Shown piece after piece: positions 1 to 8,146 of a DNA stretch of 64,000 nt. The stretch lies in assembly GCA_963702055.1 (NCBI GenBank), contig OY969702.1, positions 2,046,001-2,110,000 on the forward strand. Direction: 5' to 3'. Source of the stretch: CAWINX01 sp963702055 (GTDB lineage Bacteria > Actinomycetota > Thermoleophilia > Solirubrobacterales > 70-9). The position numbers and the translations under genes are program-made. Below the pieces are notes generated by a model that was not told where the DNA came from, did not search any database, and saw only the letters and a program-made list of their open reading frames with translations. Position 1 is the first letter of the stretch. Each line of letters starts with the position of its first letter.

Positions 1-1
1 C

Positions 2-523
2 TCCCAGGACCTGATCTACGTCGGCGGCGGCAGCGTCGTCAGCCTGCTCGGCGTCTGGCGCGCCCACGGGGTCGACGAGATCCTCCGCGAGGCCTGGGAG
101 TCCGGCGTCGTCCTCTGCGGCCTCTCGGCCGGGTCACTGTGCTGGTTCGCCGAGTCGGTCACCGGCTTCCACGGGGAGCCGCGGCGAGTGAAGGGCCTCG
201 GCCTGCTGCCGTTCAGCAACTGCGTCCACTACGAGCCGGAGTCGAGTCGTCGCGACGCCTACCACCGTTTCCTGCGCGAGGGCATGCGCCCCGGCTACGC
301 GGCCGAGGACGGGGTCGCGCTGCATTTCACCGAGACCGAGCTGAGCCGGGTGGTGGCGTCGCGCCCCGCTGCCCGCGGCTACCGCCTCGACCTGGTGGAG
401 GGGCGGGTCGAGGAGACGCGGATGGCGACCGTCTTCCTGGGTGAGGGCGAAGCGCCGGAATCCTCCTGCGAGGCGACGCCGGAATCCCCCTGCGAGGGAC
501 CGTCCAGCGCGGTCGCCGCCTAA
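2..523 (+). CDS. Peptidase E-like (S51 family) hydrolase, 5' partial
   Basis: The frame enters from the left edge, so the N-terminus is missing. It reads YVGGGSVVSLLGVW and then CGLSAGSLCWF. The second segment fits the nucleophile elbow of S51 peptidases (peptidase E and cyanophycinase relatives), with the serine in GLSAGS as the likely catalytic residue. The family forms a small class I glutamine amidotransferase-like alpha/beta fold and in known members cleaves Asp-X dipeptides. The stop overlaps the ATG of the next gene (TAATG), and that gene encodes a close paralogue, so the two look like a tandem duplication in one transcript. The tail after about residue 140 of the visible part has two related PESxCE units and looks like a variable extension. 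Family assignment is firm; the substrate is not known. Confidence 0.8.
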   Translation, partial: SQDLIYVGGGSVVSLLGVWRAHGVDEILREAWESGVVLCGLSAGSLCWFAESVTGFHGEPRRVKGLGLLPFSNCVHYEPESSRRDAYHRFLREGMRPGYAAEDGVALHFTETELSRVVASRPAARGYRLDLVEGRVEETRMATVFLGEGEAPESSCEATPESPCEGPSSAVAA

Positions 524-1332
524 TGGCCGAGTCGGAGCCGCTGCGGCGGATCCTGGCGCTCGGTGGGCACGACTTCACCTCCCGGCCCCCGGATCGCGCC
601 GTCTGCGAGCTGCTGTTGCGCCTCGCCGGCGAGCGGGCGGGAGGCGGGCGGCCGCGGATCTGCATCCTGCCCACCGCCAGCGGCGACACCTCCGAGCAGA
701 TCGCCCACTTCTACACCTCCTTCGGCGAGCGCCCCTGCGAGCCGTCCGACCTTTCGCTCTTCCGGCTGGGACGCCGGCCGATGGCGCTGCGCGACCACCT
801 GCTCGCCCAGGACCTTGTCTACGTCGGCGGCGGCAGCCTGCTCAACCTGCTCGCCGTCTGGGAGGCGCACGAGATCGGCGCCATCCTCAGCCTCGCCTGG
901 CGCCAGGGGATCGTCCTCGCCGGCCAGAGCGCCGGCGCGATGTGCTGGTTCGAGGCGGGGATAACCAAGTCCTCGGGCAAGCCGACCGCCGCCGCCGGCC
1001 TCGGCCTGCTCGGCGGCAGCCTCTGCGTCCACTACAACAACGAGCCGGAGCGCCGCGCCGCCTACCTCGACGCGGTCGGCGGCGGCATGCCCGGCGGCTA
1101 CGGGCTCGACGACTACGCCGGCCTGCTCTGGGAGGGGCAGGGAGAGCCCTCTGCGGTGACCGCCCGGCGCGGCGCCCGCGCCTACCGGGTGAAGTCGAGC
1201 GAGGACGGGGTGAGCGAGGCTCCGCTCCCCGCCCGTTTCCTGCCCGCCCCGGCGCCGGCGACCCTGCGCGAGGACATCGCCGAGTTCCGCCGCATCACCA
1301 AGATGCGCAAACGGGCCGGCTGGCTGGGTTGA
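523..1332 (+). CDS. Peptidase E-like (S51 family) hydrolase
   Basis: Full-length 269-residue protein. The N-terminal part (RRILALGGHDF, then ICILPTASGD) and the central YVGGGSLLNLLAVWEAHEIG plus LAGQSAGAMCWFEAG are typical of peptidase E: the G-Q-S-A-G serine is the predicted nucleophile, and a conserved histidine lies in CVHYNNEPE. No signal peptide is seen, so it should be cytoplasmic. The start ATG overlaps the stop of the upstream paralogue by one base, indicating translational coupling. The length is slightly greater than the roughly 230 residues of E. coli PepE because of a C-terminal tail. A palindrome of family A begins 4 bases after the stop. Role inferred from the family: dipeptide or small peptide hydrolysis. 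Confidence 0.88.
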   Translation: MAESEPLRRILALGGHDFTSRPPDRAVCELLLRLAGERAGGGRPRICILPTASGDTSEQIAHFYTSFGERPCEPSDLSLFRLGRRPMALRDHLLAQDLVYVGGGSLLNLLAVWEAHEIGAILSLAWRQGIVLAGQSAGAMCWFEAGITKSSGKPTAAAGLGLLGGSLCVHYNNEPERRAAYLDAVGGGMPGGYGLDDYAGLLWEGQGEPSAVTARRGARAYRVKSSEDGVSEAPLPARFLPAPAPATLREDIAEFRRITKMRKRAGWLG

Positions 1333-1335
1333 CAC

Positions 1336-1381
1336 CGTTCGGGAGTTTCACCTCGCTATAGCAGGGTGAAACTCCCGAACG
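1336..1381. repeat. Family A-I intergenic palindrome, copy 1
   Basis: Arms 1336-1352 and 1365-1381 are perfect 17-bp complements (outer end CGTTCGGGAG). The loop contains CGCTATAGC, itself self-complementary. It begins 4 bases after the peptidase E stop and lies in a convergent gap before the ferritin gene. No T-tract follows on either strand. The same architecture and TATA-centred loop occur at 21791, 22720, 31977 and 59099. The roughly 250 bases from here to the ferritin stop hold no gene I can support. Confidence 0.8.
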
Positions 1382-1630
1382 CGGCGGCAAGGAGAACTTC
1401 AAGGACGTCGGCACCTGGACGCCGCCGTCTTGGTGAAGCGCTGAGCGAGCAATTGGCACCCGCAACGGACGGCGCGCCTACACGCGCCTCTTCGTTCGAG
1501 TTCCTTCCCGCCCCGGCGGTCCGCTTGGGCCGTGGAGGTCATGGTCGGGCGCATCGAGCATCTGCACGGCTCCGTACTGAGGCGCACGCTGCCGTACACC
1601 GCGCTGAGGAGAATCCGGACGTGTGGGCGG

Positions 1631-2164
1631 CTAGAGCGCTCCGCCCGCCGCGGCTGGGGCAGTTGGGTCGACTCCCTCGTCGCCTACCTTCTCGCGGGCC
1701 AGGTACTCCTCGGCCAGCAGGGGATTGTCCTTGGCTCGCTCGACGATCTTCAGCAGGGCTGACATTGAGGAGACCTCTTCCACCTGCTCCTTGATGAACC
1801 ACTGCATGAACTGCTCGCCCTGGTAGTCGCCCTCCTCGCGCGCCAGCCGGGCCAGGTTGGCGACCTGTTCGCTGACCCGCTTCTCCTGGTCGAGCGCCAG
1901 CTGGACCGGGGCGACCGTGTCGGGGAAGCGGCTCTGCGGCGCCTCGACGCCGGGGACCGTCACCTCGTGTCCGGCGTCGAGCAGGTACTGGACGATCATC
2001 ATCGCGTGGTTGCGCTCCTCGATCGCCTGGCGGTAGAAGAAGGCGGCCAGCTGGGGCAGCGTCTCGCCGTCGTAGTGGGCGGCGATCGCCACGTACTGAT
2101 GGTGGGCGGCGAACTCGTAGGCGACCTGCTCGTTGAGTGTGGTGGCGAAGCTCGTCTCTGACAC
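1631..2164 (-). CDS. ftnA: Bacterial non-heme ferritin
   Basis: A 177-residue ferritin-like four-helix protein that would store iron as a ferric mineral inside a 24-mer shell. Visible ferroxidase-type residues are the glutamate in NEQVAYEF, the E-E-R-N-H motif in helix B, and glutamates in FIKEQVEEV on helix C. Two QY pairs (HHQYVAIAAHYD) sit on helix A. The start is GTG with AGAAAGGA upstream. It lies 12 bases downstream of the enolase-superfamily gene on the same strand, so the two may be co-transcribed. The last 20 residues are Ala/Pro rich and variable. Identification is strong; the gene symbol is by analogy with FtnA. Confidence 0.88.
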   Translation of the reverse strand: MSETSFATTLNEQVAYEFAAHHQYVAIAAHYDGETLPQLAAFFYRQAIEERNHAMMIVQYLLDAGHEVTVPGVEAPQSRFPDTVAPVQLALDQEKRVSEQVANLARLAREEGDYQGEQFMQWFIKEQVEEVSSMSALLKIVERAKDNPLLAEEYLAREKVGDEGVDPTAPAAAGGAL

Positions 2165-2176
2165 GTCTGGTCCTTT

Positions 2177-3238
2177 CTAGTCGACTCGGCGAAATCCGGT
2201 TTCCGACAGCCGCGGCTCCATCGGGCTGGTCGGCAGGCCGGCCGGAGGGTCGGCCTCGTTGTAGCCGCGCGGGGCGGTGTCGTTGGCGGTGTCGGGATGA
2301 AAGAGCGAGGCGAGCACCTGGATCTGGCCCCGGCCGACGCCCAGTTCCCACTGGCCGCCGCCGTAGGCGCCGATCCCGCGCTCGGCGCAGTAGTCGTAGG
2401 TCTCGCAGAGGGCGCGCAGGCCGCCGATCCGCGAGGGCTTGACGTTGACCATCTTCGGCGGCCATGGCCGCGACTCGATGTCGGCGATCGAGTGGATCGG
2501 CGCGTCCCAGGTGAGCCGGTCCCGCACCGGCTCCAGGATCGGCCGGGTCTCATCGTTGACGTCGGGGTCCTCCAGCCAGGCGTCCGGGAAGGCCTCGATC
2601 AGCTTGCGGTACAGCTCGGGGTCGGTCTCGACGTCGACCACCGTGCCTTTGTACTGGCCCTTCAGGTCGAGCGACTCGACCGCGCCGGTCGCGACCAGCG
2701 CCGCGATCAGCTCGTCGGTCCAGTCGTTGGTCGGGTCGAGCTTGAAGCGCAGGTCGGGGTAGCGGTCGAGCTTGCGGTTGAGCGTCTCGATCGTCGAGGG
2801 CTCCTCGCCGCCCGGCGAGAGCCGCATCGAGCAGACGAAGTTGACCGGGCTCGGCTCGCGGCCCAGCGCCGGGGCGATCCCGGTGCCCGCCTGGCGCAGC
2901 GCCAGGTCCAGCGCCGCCGACTCGAAGGCCCAGCGGCGGTAGAGGCGCGACACGTCCCGCTGCGGCTCGGCCGGGAAGGTGTCGAGCCCGCCGACCAGCT
3001 CGCAGAACTCACCCAGCGTCGTCGGCCCGGTCAGCTCCAGAGTCGCCCCCGCATCCTGCAGCGCGACGTGATCGAGGGCGTCGTAGGTGACGTCCTCGCC
3101 CAGTCCCTCCTCGCCGCCGCCCTGCAGGTGAAAGACCGTCGTCAGTCGCTCGAATCCCGGCGTCTGGAACTCCAACCCTTCCAGCTCGTACCCCTCGATC
3201 TGGATCGGCAGCTCCGCCAGTAAGTCGAATGTCGCCAC
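2177..3238 (-). CDS. Enolase-superfamily protein (mandelate racemase/muconate cycloisomerase-like)
   Basis: About 353 residues if started at the GTG at 3238. The C-terminal barrel shows ordered metal-site segments in the enolase-superfamily pattern: LRFKLDPTNDW (lysine on strand 2), VESLDLKGQY, AWLEDPDVND (acidic ligand) and PKMVNVKPSRIGGL (lysine strand), followed by GIGAYGGGQWELGVGRGQ. The superfamily abstracts a proton alpha to a carboxylate using Mg2+; the specific reaction cannot be read from the sequence. An upstream TTG at 3301 would extend the frame by 21 residues, but that extension lies inside a family B palindrome and neither start has a clear Shine-Dalgarno site, so I prefer 3238. 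Ferritin follows 12 bases downstream. Confidence 0.75.
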   Translation of the reverse strand: MATFDLLAELPIQIEGYELEGLEFQTPGFERLTTVFHLQGGGEEGLGEDVTYDALDHVALQDAGATLELTGPTTLGEFCELVGGLDTFPAEPQRDVSRLYRRWAFESAALDLALRQAGTGIAPALGREPSPVNFVCSMRLSPGGEEPSTIETLNRKLDRYPDLRFKLDPTNDWTDELIAALVATGAVESLDLKGQYKGTVVDVETDPELYRKLIEAFPDAWLEDPDVNDETRPILEPVRDRLTWDAPIHSIADIESRPWPPKMVNVKPSRIGGLRALCETYDYCAERGIGAYGGGQWELGVGRGQIQVLASLFHPDTANDTAPRGYNEADPPAGLPTSPMEPRLSETGFRRVD

Positions 3239-3260
3239 GAACTGAGTGTATTTCGCGGCT

Positions 3261-3361
3261 GGAGAGACGGGCGGGTGCCCCTCGGGCTGGCGGATACTCA
3301 AAGTCGTCGCCCTAATTAGGGCGACGACTTGTCAGAACGAGGGGCACCCGCCCGTCTCTCC
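3261..3361. repeat. Family B nested palindrome, copy 1
   Basis: Outer arms 3261-3284 and 3338-3361 are perfect 24-bp complements. The inner palindrome 3301-3330 is perfect over 30 bp and centred on CTAATTAG. Between the left arms lies GGCTGGCGGATACTCA; between the right arms only GTCAGAA, so the two junction strands are asymmetric. The element sits in a divergent gap between the enolase-like gene and the FAD oxidoreductase, a place where a terminator would not be expected. Copies 2 and 3 are at 4868 and 16816. Confidence 0.85.
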
Positions 3362-3378
3362 CCTGACACACTCATTTC

Positions 3379-4776
3379 GTGAAACACACCGCGCACGGGT
3401 ACTGGTTGGAAGAGGCCGGTGAGGCCGTGCCGGCGCCGCAGCTGGAGGGCGACCGGAGCGCCGACGTCGTCGTGGTCGGCGGCGGGTTCACCGGGATGTG
3501 GGCCGCGTGGCTCGCGAAGGAACTCGAGCCCGAGGCGCGCGTCGTCCTGCTCGAGGCGGGCGTCTGCGGCCACGGGCCGAGCGGGCGCAACGGCGGCTTC
3601 TGCAACGTGATGTGGTTCGCGCTTCCCAACATGCGCTCGCGCTGGGGGGACGCGGCGGCGCTCGCCGTCGCCCGGGCGGCCGAGCGCGCGGTGGCGGAGA
3701 TCGGGTTGTTCTGCGAAGGGCAGGGCGTCGACGCCTGGTTCCGCCACGCCGGCTACCTCCAGGTCTCGACCGCTGCCGCCCACGACGGCACCTGGGCCGA
3801 GACTCGCGCCGCCTGTCGTGAGCTTGCCGCCGTCGACGCGATCCGGGAGCTCTCGGCCGACGAGGTGGCGCGGCGCTGCGCCTCGCCGATCTTCCGCGGC
3901 GGCGCCTTTTACCCCGACTCGGCGACCGTGCAGCCGGCCCGCTTGGCGCTCGGCCTCCGCACCCGCCTGCGAGCTGCGGGCGTCGAGTTGTACGAGTCCT
4001 CGCCGGTGACCCGCGTTGCCGACGGGTCGGGGGCGGTCGAGGTCCGTACCCCCGGCGGGTCGGTGCGGGCCGCCACCGCGGTGCTCGCGGTGGGAGCGGC
4101 GGCGAAGGCGCCGGGAGGCCCCCTGCGCAACGCCCTCACCGTCACCTCCTCCCACATCGTCCTCACCGAGCCGGTGCCGGAGCTGCTGGAGGAGATCGGC
4201 TGGACCGGCGGCGAGTGCATCACCGACAGCCGCGCCCTGATCGACTACTTCCGCACGACCCCGGACGGCCGCATCCTCTTCGGCTGGGGCGGCGGGCGGA
4301 TCGCGATGGGCGCCCGCCTGCGCGGCCGGGCCGAGCTGGACGCCGAGGTCGTCGCCCTCGTCGCCCGCCACCTCCGCGACGTCTTTCCCGGCCTCGAGGG
4401 GAAGCGCCTCACCCACGCCTGGGGCGGGCCGATCGACGCCTCGCCGACCCACCTGCCGATGGTCGTCCCGCTGCCCGGCGGGCGGGCCTACGCCGCCGCC
4501 GGCTATACCGGCAACGGGGTCGGCCCGTCGCACATGGTCGGTCGCACCCTCGCCTCCCTCGCCCTCGATCGCCGCGACGAGTACTCGCACCTCGCCTTCG
4601 TCGACCCCTCGCCCCCCCGGGTCCCCCCCGAGCCCTTCCACTGGGCGGGAGGAGAAACAATCCGCCGGGCGATCATGCGCAAGGAGGAGGCCGAGCTGGC
4701 CGGCGAAAATCCGGACATCGTCAGCTCACTGATCTCCCGGGTACCGGAGCTGATCGGTTTCCACATCGGCAGGTGA
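3379..4776 (+). CDS. FAD-dependent amine/amino-acid oxidoreductase (DAO family)
   Basis: A 465-residue protein with an N-terminal dinucleotide-binding motif DVVVVGGGFTGMWAAWLA and the glutamate that binds FAD ribose in VVLLEAG, followed by CGHGPSGRNGGFCN. The C-terminus has the second FAD segment AYAAAGYTGNGVGPSHMVGR. This is the layout of DAO-family flavoenzymes such as gamma-glutamylputrescine oxidase, sarcosine oxidase-like and glycine oxidase-like proteins. It would oxidise a primary or secondary amine and release an imine or aldehyde. The start is GTG. Its position beside a polyamine-type ABC transporter, an aminotransferase and two aldehyde dehydrogenases makes an amine such as a putrescine derivative the most likely substrate, but that is inference. 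Confidence 0.85.
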   Translation: MKHTAHGYWLEEAGEAVPAPQLEGDRSADVVVVGGGFTGMWAAWLAKELEPEARVVLLEAGVCGHGPSGRNGGFCNVMWFALPNMRSRWGDAAALAVARAAERAVAEIGLFCEGQGVDAWFRHAGYLQVSTAAAHDGTWAETRAACRELAAVDAIRELSADEVARRCASPIFRGGAFYPDSATVQPARLALGLRTRLRAAGVELYESSPVTRVADGSGAVEVRTPGGSVRAATAVLAVGAAAKAPGGPLRNALTVTSSHIVLTEPVPELLEEIGWTGGECITDSRALIDYFRTTPDGRILFGWGGGRIAMGARLRGRAELDAEVVALVARHLRDVFPGLEGKRLTHAWGGPIDASPTHLPMVVPLPGGRAYAAAGYTGNGVGPSHMVGRTLASLALDRRDEYSHLAFVDPSPPRVPPEPFHWAGGETIRRAIMRKEEAELAGENPDIVSSLISRVPELIGFHIGR

Positions 4777-4867
4777 ACAAGCAGCGATGATCTGCCGGTG
4801 TCCGTCCTGTCGGCTTCCGCGTCGGTAGGAAGGAGGCCGCAGTCGTCTGGGCGGCGACTTGAGGAAG

Positions 4868-4954
4868 GGGGAGGGACACCCCTCGAACCGGCGGATACTC
4901 AAAGTGCCGGTCTAATTAGACCGGCACTTGTCGGGGCGAGGGGTGTCCCTCCCC
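4868..4954. repeat. Family B nested palindrome, copy 2
   Basis: Outer arms 4868-4885 and 4937-4954 are perfect 18-bp complements with a sequence different from copy 1. The inner 28-bp palindrome 4902-4929 is again centred on CTAATTAG. The left junction carries CCGGCGGATACTCA as in copy 1; the right junction is GTCGGGG. It lies between two convergent genes (FAD oxidoreductase and mmsA-like). Confidence 0.85.
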
Positions 4955-4967
4955 TCTCCACAACCAC

Positions 4968-6440
4968 CTACCAACGACTAGTCACCACCTTCTTGCGTGT
5001 GTAGAAGTCCACCGCGTCGGTCCCGTTCGCATGAAGGTCGCCGTCGCAGGAGTCCTTCCAACCGGCAAACGGGAACCAGGCGACCGGGGCGGGGACACCC
5101 ACGTTGACGCCTAGCATCCCCGCTTCGGCGCTGTAGCGATAGCGCCGGGCCGCCTCGCCCGACTGGGTGAAGATCGCTCCGGCGTTGCCGTAGCGGGAGC
5201 CGTTGAGGAACTCCAGTGCCGCGTCGAGGTCGGGGACGTCGATGATCGTCAGCAGCGGGCCGAACAGCTCCTCGCGGGCGAGCTCGGACTCGGGGTCGGA
5301 GACGGCGATCGTCGGGCCCAGCATGGTCCCGGCCGGGCCGGCGTCGCCGCGGCCGTCGAGCAGCAGCTCGGCGTGAGGTCCCGCGCCGTGGTCACTGTCA
5401 TCGCCGCCTACGGCCCGGCCGATCGCCTCAGCGACCTTCTCCCGCGCCGCCGCCGAGACCATCGGGCAGACGTCGGTGGCGGGGTCGGCTCCCGGGCCGA
5501 CCCGCAGCGCGCCGGCCGCGGCGACCAGCGCCTCGCGGACCTCGGCGCGGCGGCTCGCGTCGCCGACCGCCAGGCAGACCGACCCCGCCAGACAGCGTTG
5601 CCCGGCCGCCCCGAAGGCGGAGCCCATGATCGCCGGCACCGCCCGCGCGAGGTTGGCGTCGGGCATCACCACCAGCGAGTTCTTGGCGCCGCCGAGCGCC
5701 TGCGCCCGCTTGCCGGTCGCCGCTGCGCCCTGGGCGACGATCCGCGCCGTCGCGGCGCGCCCGACGAAGGAGATCGCGTCGACCCCCGGGTCCTCCAGCA
5801 GCGCCGTGACCGCCTCGCGGCCGCCGTTGATCAGGTTGACCACCCCGGCCGGGATCTCCGCGATCGAGTCGACGATCTCGACGATCAGCGCCGCCGGCCG
5901 GGGATCGAGCTCGGAGGGCTTCAGCACGAAGGAGTTCCCGCAGGCGATCGCGTAGGGCAGGAACCAGAGCGGGATCATCGCCGGGAAGTTGAACGGCGTG
6001 ATCGCCGCGATCACGCCGACCGGTTGACGGACCAGCTCGACGTCGACGCCCGCCGCGACGCCCTCCAGCGTCTCTCCCTTCAACAGGTGCGGGATCGCCG
6101 CGGCCGACTCGACCGACTCGATCCCGCGCCCGACCTCGCCGTCGGCGTCCTCCAGCGTCTTGCCCATGTCCTCGGTGACCAGGGCGACCAGTTCCGCCCG
6201 CCTGCGCAGCAGCTCCTCGCGCAGCGCCAGCAGGGCGCGAGCGCGCTGCTGGGGCGGGACGTCTCGCCAGCCCGGTTGCGCCGCCCGTGCCGCCGCGACC
6301 GCGTCGCGCACCTCGGCCCTGCCGCTGAGCGGCACCAGCGCCGCGACCTCGCCGGTGGCCGGGTTGACGTCCTCGATCGTCTCGACTCCCTCGACCGCGC
6401 GCCACTCACCGCCGACGTAATTGGCGAGCCGCTCGGTCAT
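4968..6440 (-). CDS. mmsA: CoA-acylating methylmalonate/malonate-semialdehyde dehydrogenase
   Basis: 490 residues, the usual length for MmsA. It matches the family by VRQPVGVIAAITPFNFPAMI, GNSFVLKPSE, the GGAKNSLVVMPDA segment and the catalytic cysteine in GAAGQRCLAGS. The C-terminus FPFAGWKDSCDGDLHANG is characteristic of CoA-acylating MMSDH rather than hydrolytic aldehyde dehydrogenases. It converts malonate- or methylmalonate-semialdehyde plus CoA and NAD to acetyl- or propionyl-CoA and CO2. The ATG at 6440 overlaps the end of the potC-like gene by 4 bases, so it is the last gene of the transporter operon. With a beta-alanine-type aminotransferase nearby, malonate semialdehyde is a sensible substrate (inferred). 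Confidence 0.92.
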   Translation of the reverse strand: MTERLANYVGGEWRAVEGVETIEDVNPATGEVAALVPLSGRAEVRDAVAAARAAQPGWRDVPPQQRARALLALREELLRRRAELVALVTEDMGKTLEDADGEVGRGIESVESAAAIPHLLKGETLEGVAAGVDVELVRQPVGVIAAITPFNFPAMIPLWFLPYAIACGNSFVLKPSELDPRPAALIVEIVDSIAEIPAGVVNLINGGREAVTALLEDPGVDAISFVGRAATARIVAQGAAATGKRAQALGGAKNSLVVMPDANLARAVPAIMGSAFGAAGQRCLAGSVCLAVGDASRRAEVREALVAAAGALRVGPGADPATDVCPMVSAAAREKVAEAIGRAVGGDDSDHGAGPHAELLLDGRGDAGPAGTMLGPTIAVSDPESELAREELFGPLLTIIDVPDLDAALEFLNGSRYGNAGAIFTQSGEAARRYRYSAEAGMLGVNVGVPAPVAWFPFAGWKDSCDGDLHANGTDAVDFYTRKKVVTSRW

Positions 6441-7294
6441 GCGGCCGCGCCGGCCGGCACCGGAGCGGCCTCCTGCCCTGGCCGCACCGCCGCCATCTTC
6501 TCCGCTCGTCGCTGCTGCCAGACGGTGAAGCCCATCGCCGCCACGGTGACGCCGAAGAGGATCATCGCGATCACGTTCACCTCGACCGGGATGCCGCGCT
6601 GCGCGGCGCCGAAGATGTAGAGCGGGAAGGTGACCGTCGTGCCGGAGTTGAAGTTGGAGATCACGAAGTCGTCGATTGAGAGTGCGAAGGCGAGCAGCGC
6701 GGCGCCGACGATCCCGGGCATGATCAGCGGCAGGGTCACCAGCCGGAAGGTGTCGAAGGCGTTGGCGCCGAGGTCCCGTGCCGCCTCCTCGAGGTTGCGG
6801 TCGAAGCCGATCAGCCGCGAGCGCACCACCACGACGACGAAGCTGATGCAGAACATCACGTGGGCGATCAACAGCGTCTGGAAGCCGAGCTGCGGCCCGA
6901 CCGGGATCAGGAGGAAGAAGGAGAGCAGCGCCGACCCCATCACCACCTCCGGCGTCGCCATCGGCACGACGATCAGGAAGTTCGCCGTCCGCCGCCCGAA
7001 GAACTCGTAGCGGACCAGCGCCAGCGCCATCAGGGTCCCGATCGCGGTCGAGATCAGCGTCGCGAAGAGCGCCAGCCGCAGGCTGGTGAGCAGCGCCGAG
7101 TTGAGGTCGGGCAGGCCGAAGGCGTTGCCCCAGTGCTGGAGGGTGAAGCCGACCCAGGTGAAGTTGTACTTGCCGGCCGGGTCGTTGAAGGAGAAGACGA
7201 AGATGACCGCGATCGGGATCAGCATGTAGACGACGACGAGCGCGGCGAAGATGTTGACGCCGTGCTCGCGCAGCCATCTCCAGGCGCCGCTCAC
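6437..7294 (-). CDS. potC: Polyamine-type ABC transporter permease (PotC-like)
   Basis: 285 residues with about six hydrophobic segments, beginning VNIFAALVVVYMLIPIAVIFVFSF. The cytoplasmic coupling (EAA) loop is visible as NLEEAARDLGANAFDTFRLVTLPLIMPGI. The phrases VIFVFSFND and SIDDFVISNF are typical of PotC-type inner-membrane subunits for spermidine/putrescine. It overlaps the upstream potB-like gene by 4 bases and the downstream mmsA-like gene by 4 bases, so translation is probably coupled along the operon. The last 25 residues are a cytoplasmic Ala/Pro-rich tail. Confidence 0.92.
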   Translation of the reverse strand: MSGAWRWLREHGVNIFAALVVVYMLIPIAVIFVFSFNDPAGKYNFTWVGFTLQHWGNAFGLPDLNSALLTSLRLALFATLISTAIGTLMALALVRYEFFGRRTANFLIVVPMATPEVVMGSALLSFFLLIPVGPQLGFQTLLIAHVMFCISFVVVVVRSRLIGFDRNLEEAARDLGANAFDTFRLVTLPLIMPGIVGAALLAFALSIDDFVISNFNSGTTVTFPLYIFGAAQRGIPVEVNVIAMILFGVTVAAMGFTVWQQRRAEKMAAVRPGQEAAPVPAGAAA

Positions 7295-8142
7295 CGCGCC
7301 TCCTCCCCCATCAGCGCCTCCGAGCCGGCGAAGCGGATGTAGACGAGGACGACAGCCATGATCACCGCCATCAGCACGAAGGAGAGCGCCGCCGCCGACG
7401 GGTAGTCGGTCTGTTTCAGATAGAGCGACTGGACCACGTTGCCGATCATCTGGTTGCCGGCGCTGCCGAGGAACTGGGCGTTGACGTAGTCGCCGGAGGC
7501 GGGTATGAAGGTGAGCAGGGTGCCGGCGACTATTCCCGGCGCCGAGAGCGGCAGGGTCACTCGCCAGAAGGCCTCCCGCGAGGAGGCGTAGAGGTCCTTC
7601 GCCGCCTCGATCAGCCGCTCGTCGATCCGCTCCAGGCTGGCGTAGATCGGCAGCACCATGAAGGGCAGGAAGTTGTAGGTGAGGCCGGCGATCACGGCGC
7701 TGCCGGTGGCCAGCACGTGGCCGTCCTGGGGCACCAGCCCGACCACCTGCAGCGCCTTCACCACCGGGCTCTGGTCGGAGAGGATCGTCTCCCAGGCCAG
7801 GGTGCGGATCAGGTAGGTGGTGAAGAACGGCGCGATCACCGCGAAGAGCAGCGCGTTGCGCCAGCGCCCCGCCCGGAAGGCGATCGTGTAGGCCAGCGGG
7901 TAGGCGAGCAGCAGGGAGAACAGCGTCGCCACTCCGGCGTAGACGAAGGAGCGCACGAACTGCGTGTTGTAGAGCGAGAGCGCGTCGGAGTAGTTCGCCC
8001 AGTGCCAGTCGAACTGGAGGCTGCCGACCACCCCCGACTCCAGCGAGAGCCGCCCCATGTAGAAGAGCGGCACGACGAAGAAGAGGGCGAGCCAGATCGT
8101 CCCCGGCCCGAGCAGGAAGTAGGGGACGATCCGGCGTCGCAT
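7291..8142 (-). CDS. potB: Polyamine-type ABC transporter permease (PotB-like)
   Basis: 283 residues, six predicted membrane segments starting with LLGPGTIWLALFFVVPLFYM, a PotB-like N-terminus. The coupling loop reads RLIEAAKDLYASSREAFWRV and is followed by TLPLSAPGIVAGTLLTFIPA. The conserved GDYVNAQFLG segment is also PotB-like. It pairs with the PotC-like subunit, whose start overlaps its stop by 4 bases, and lies 4 bases after the binding-protein gene. Together they form the membrane channel of an importer for putrescine, spermidine or a related amine. Confidence 0.92.
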   Translation of the reverse strand: MRRRIVPYFLLGPGTIWLALFFVVPLFYMGRLSLESGVVGSLQFDWHWANYSDALSLYNTQFVRSFVYAGVATLFSLLLAYPLAYTIAFRAGRWRNALLFAVIAPFFTTYLIRTLAWETILSDQSPVVKALQVVGLVPQDGHVLATGSAVIAGLTYNFLPFMVLPIYASLERIDERLIEAAKDLYASSREAFWRVTLPLSAPGIVAGTLLTFIPASGDYVNAQFLGSAGNQMIGNVVQSLYLKQTDYPSAAALSFVLMAVIMAVVLVYIRFAGSEALMGEEAR

Positions 8143-8146
8143 CGGC

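Noticed and set aside
1336..1381. Family A hairpins as ordinary Rho-independent terminators
   Set aside because: None of the eight copies is followed by a T-tract on either strand, and loop sequences are conserved, which terminators do not need. A role in 3' end formation without a T-tract remains possible.
1366..1794. Plus-strand frame between peptidase E and ferritin
   Set aside because: Starts inside a palindrome, ends antisense to ferritin, Arg-rich and without a domain.
3261..3361. Family B elements as integron attC sites or insertion-sequence ends
   Set aside because: There are no core sites of the attC type, no transposase or integrase gene nearby and no target duplication visible.
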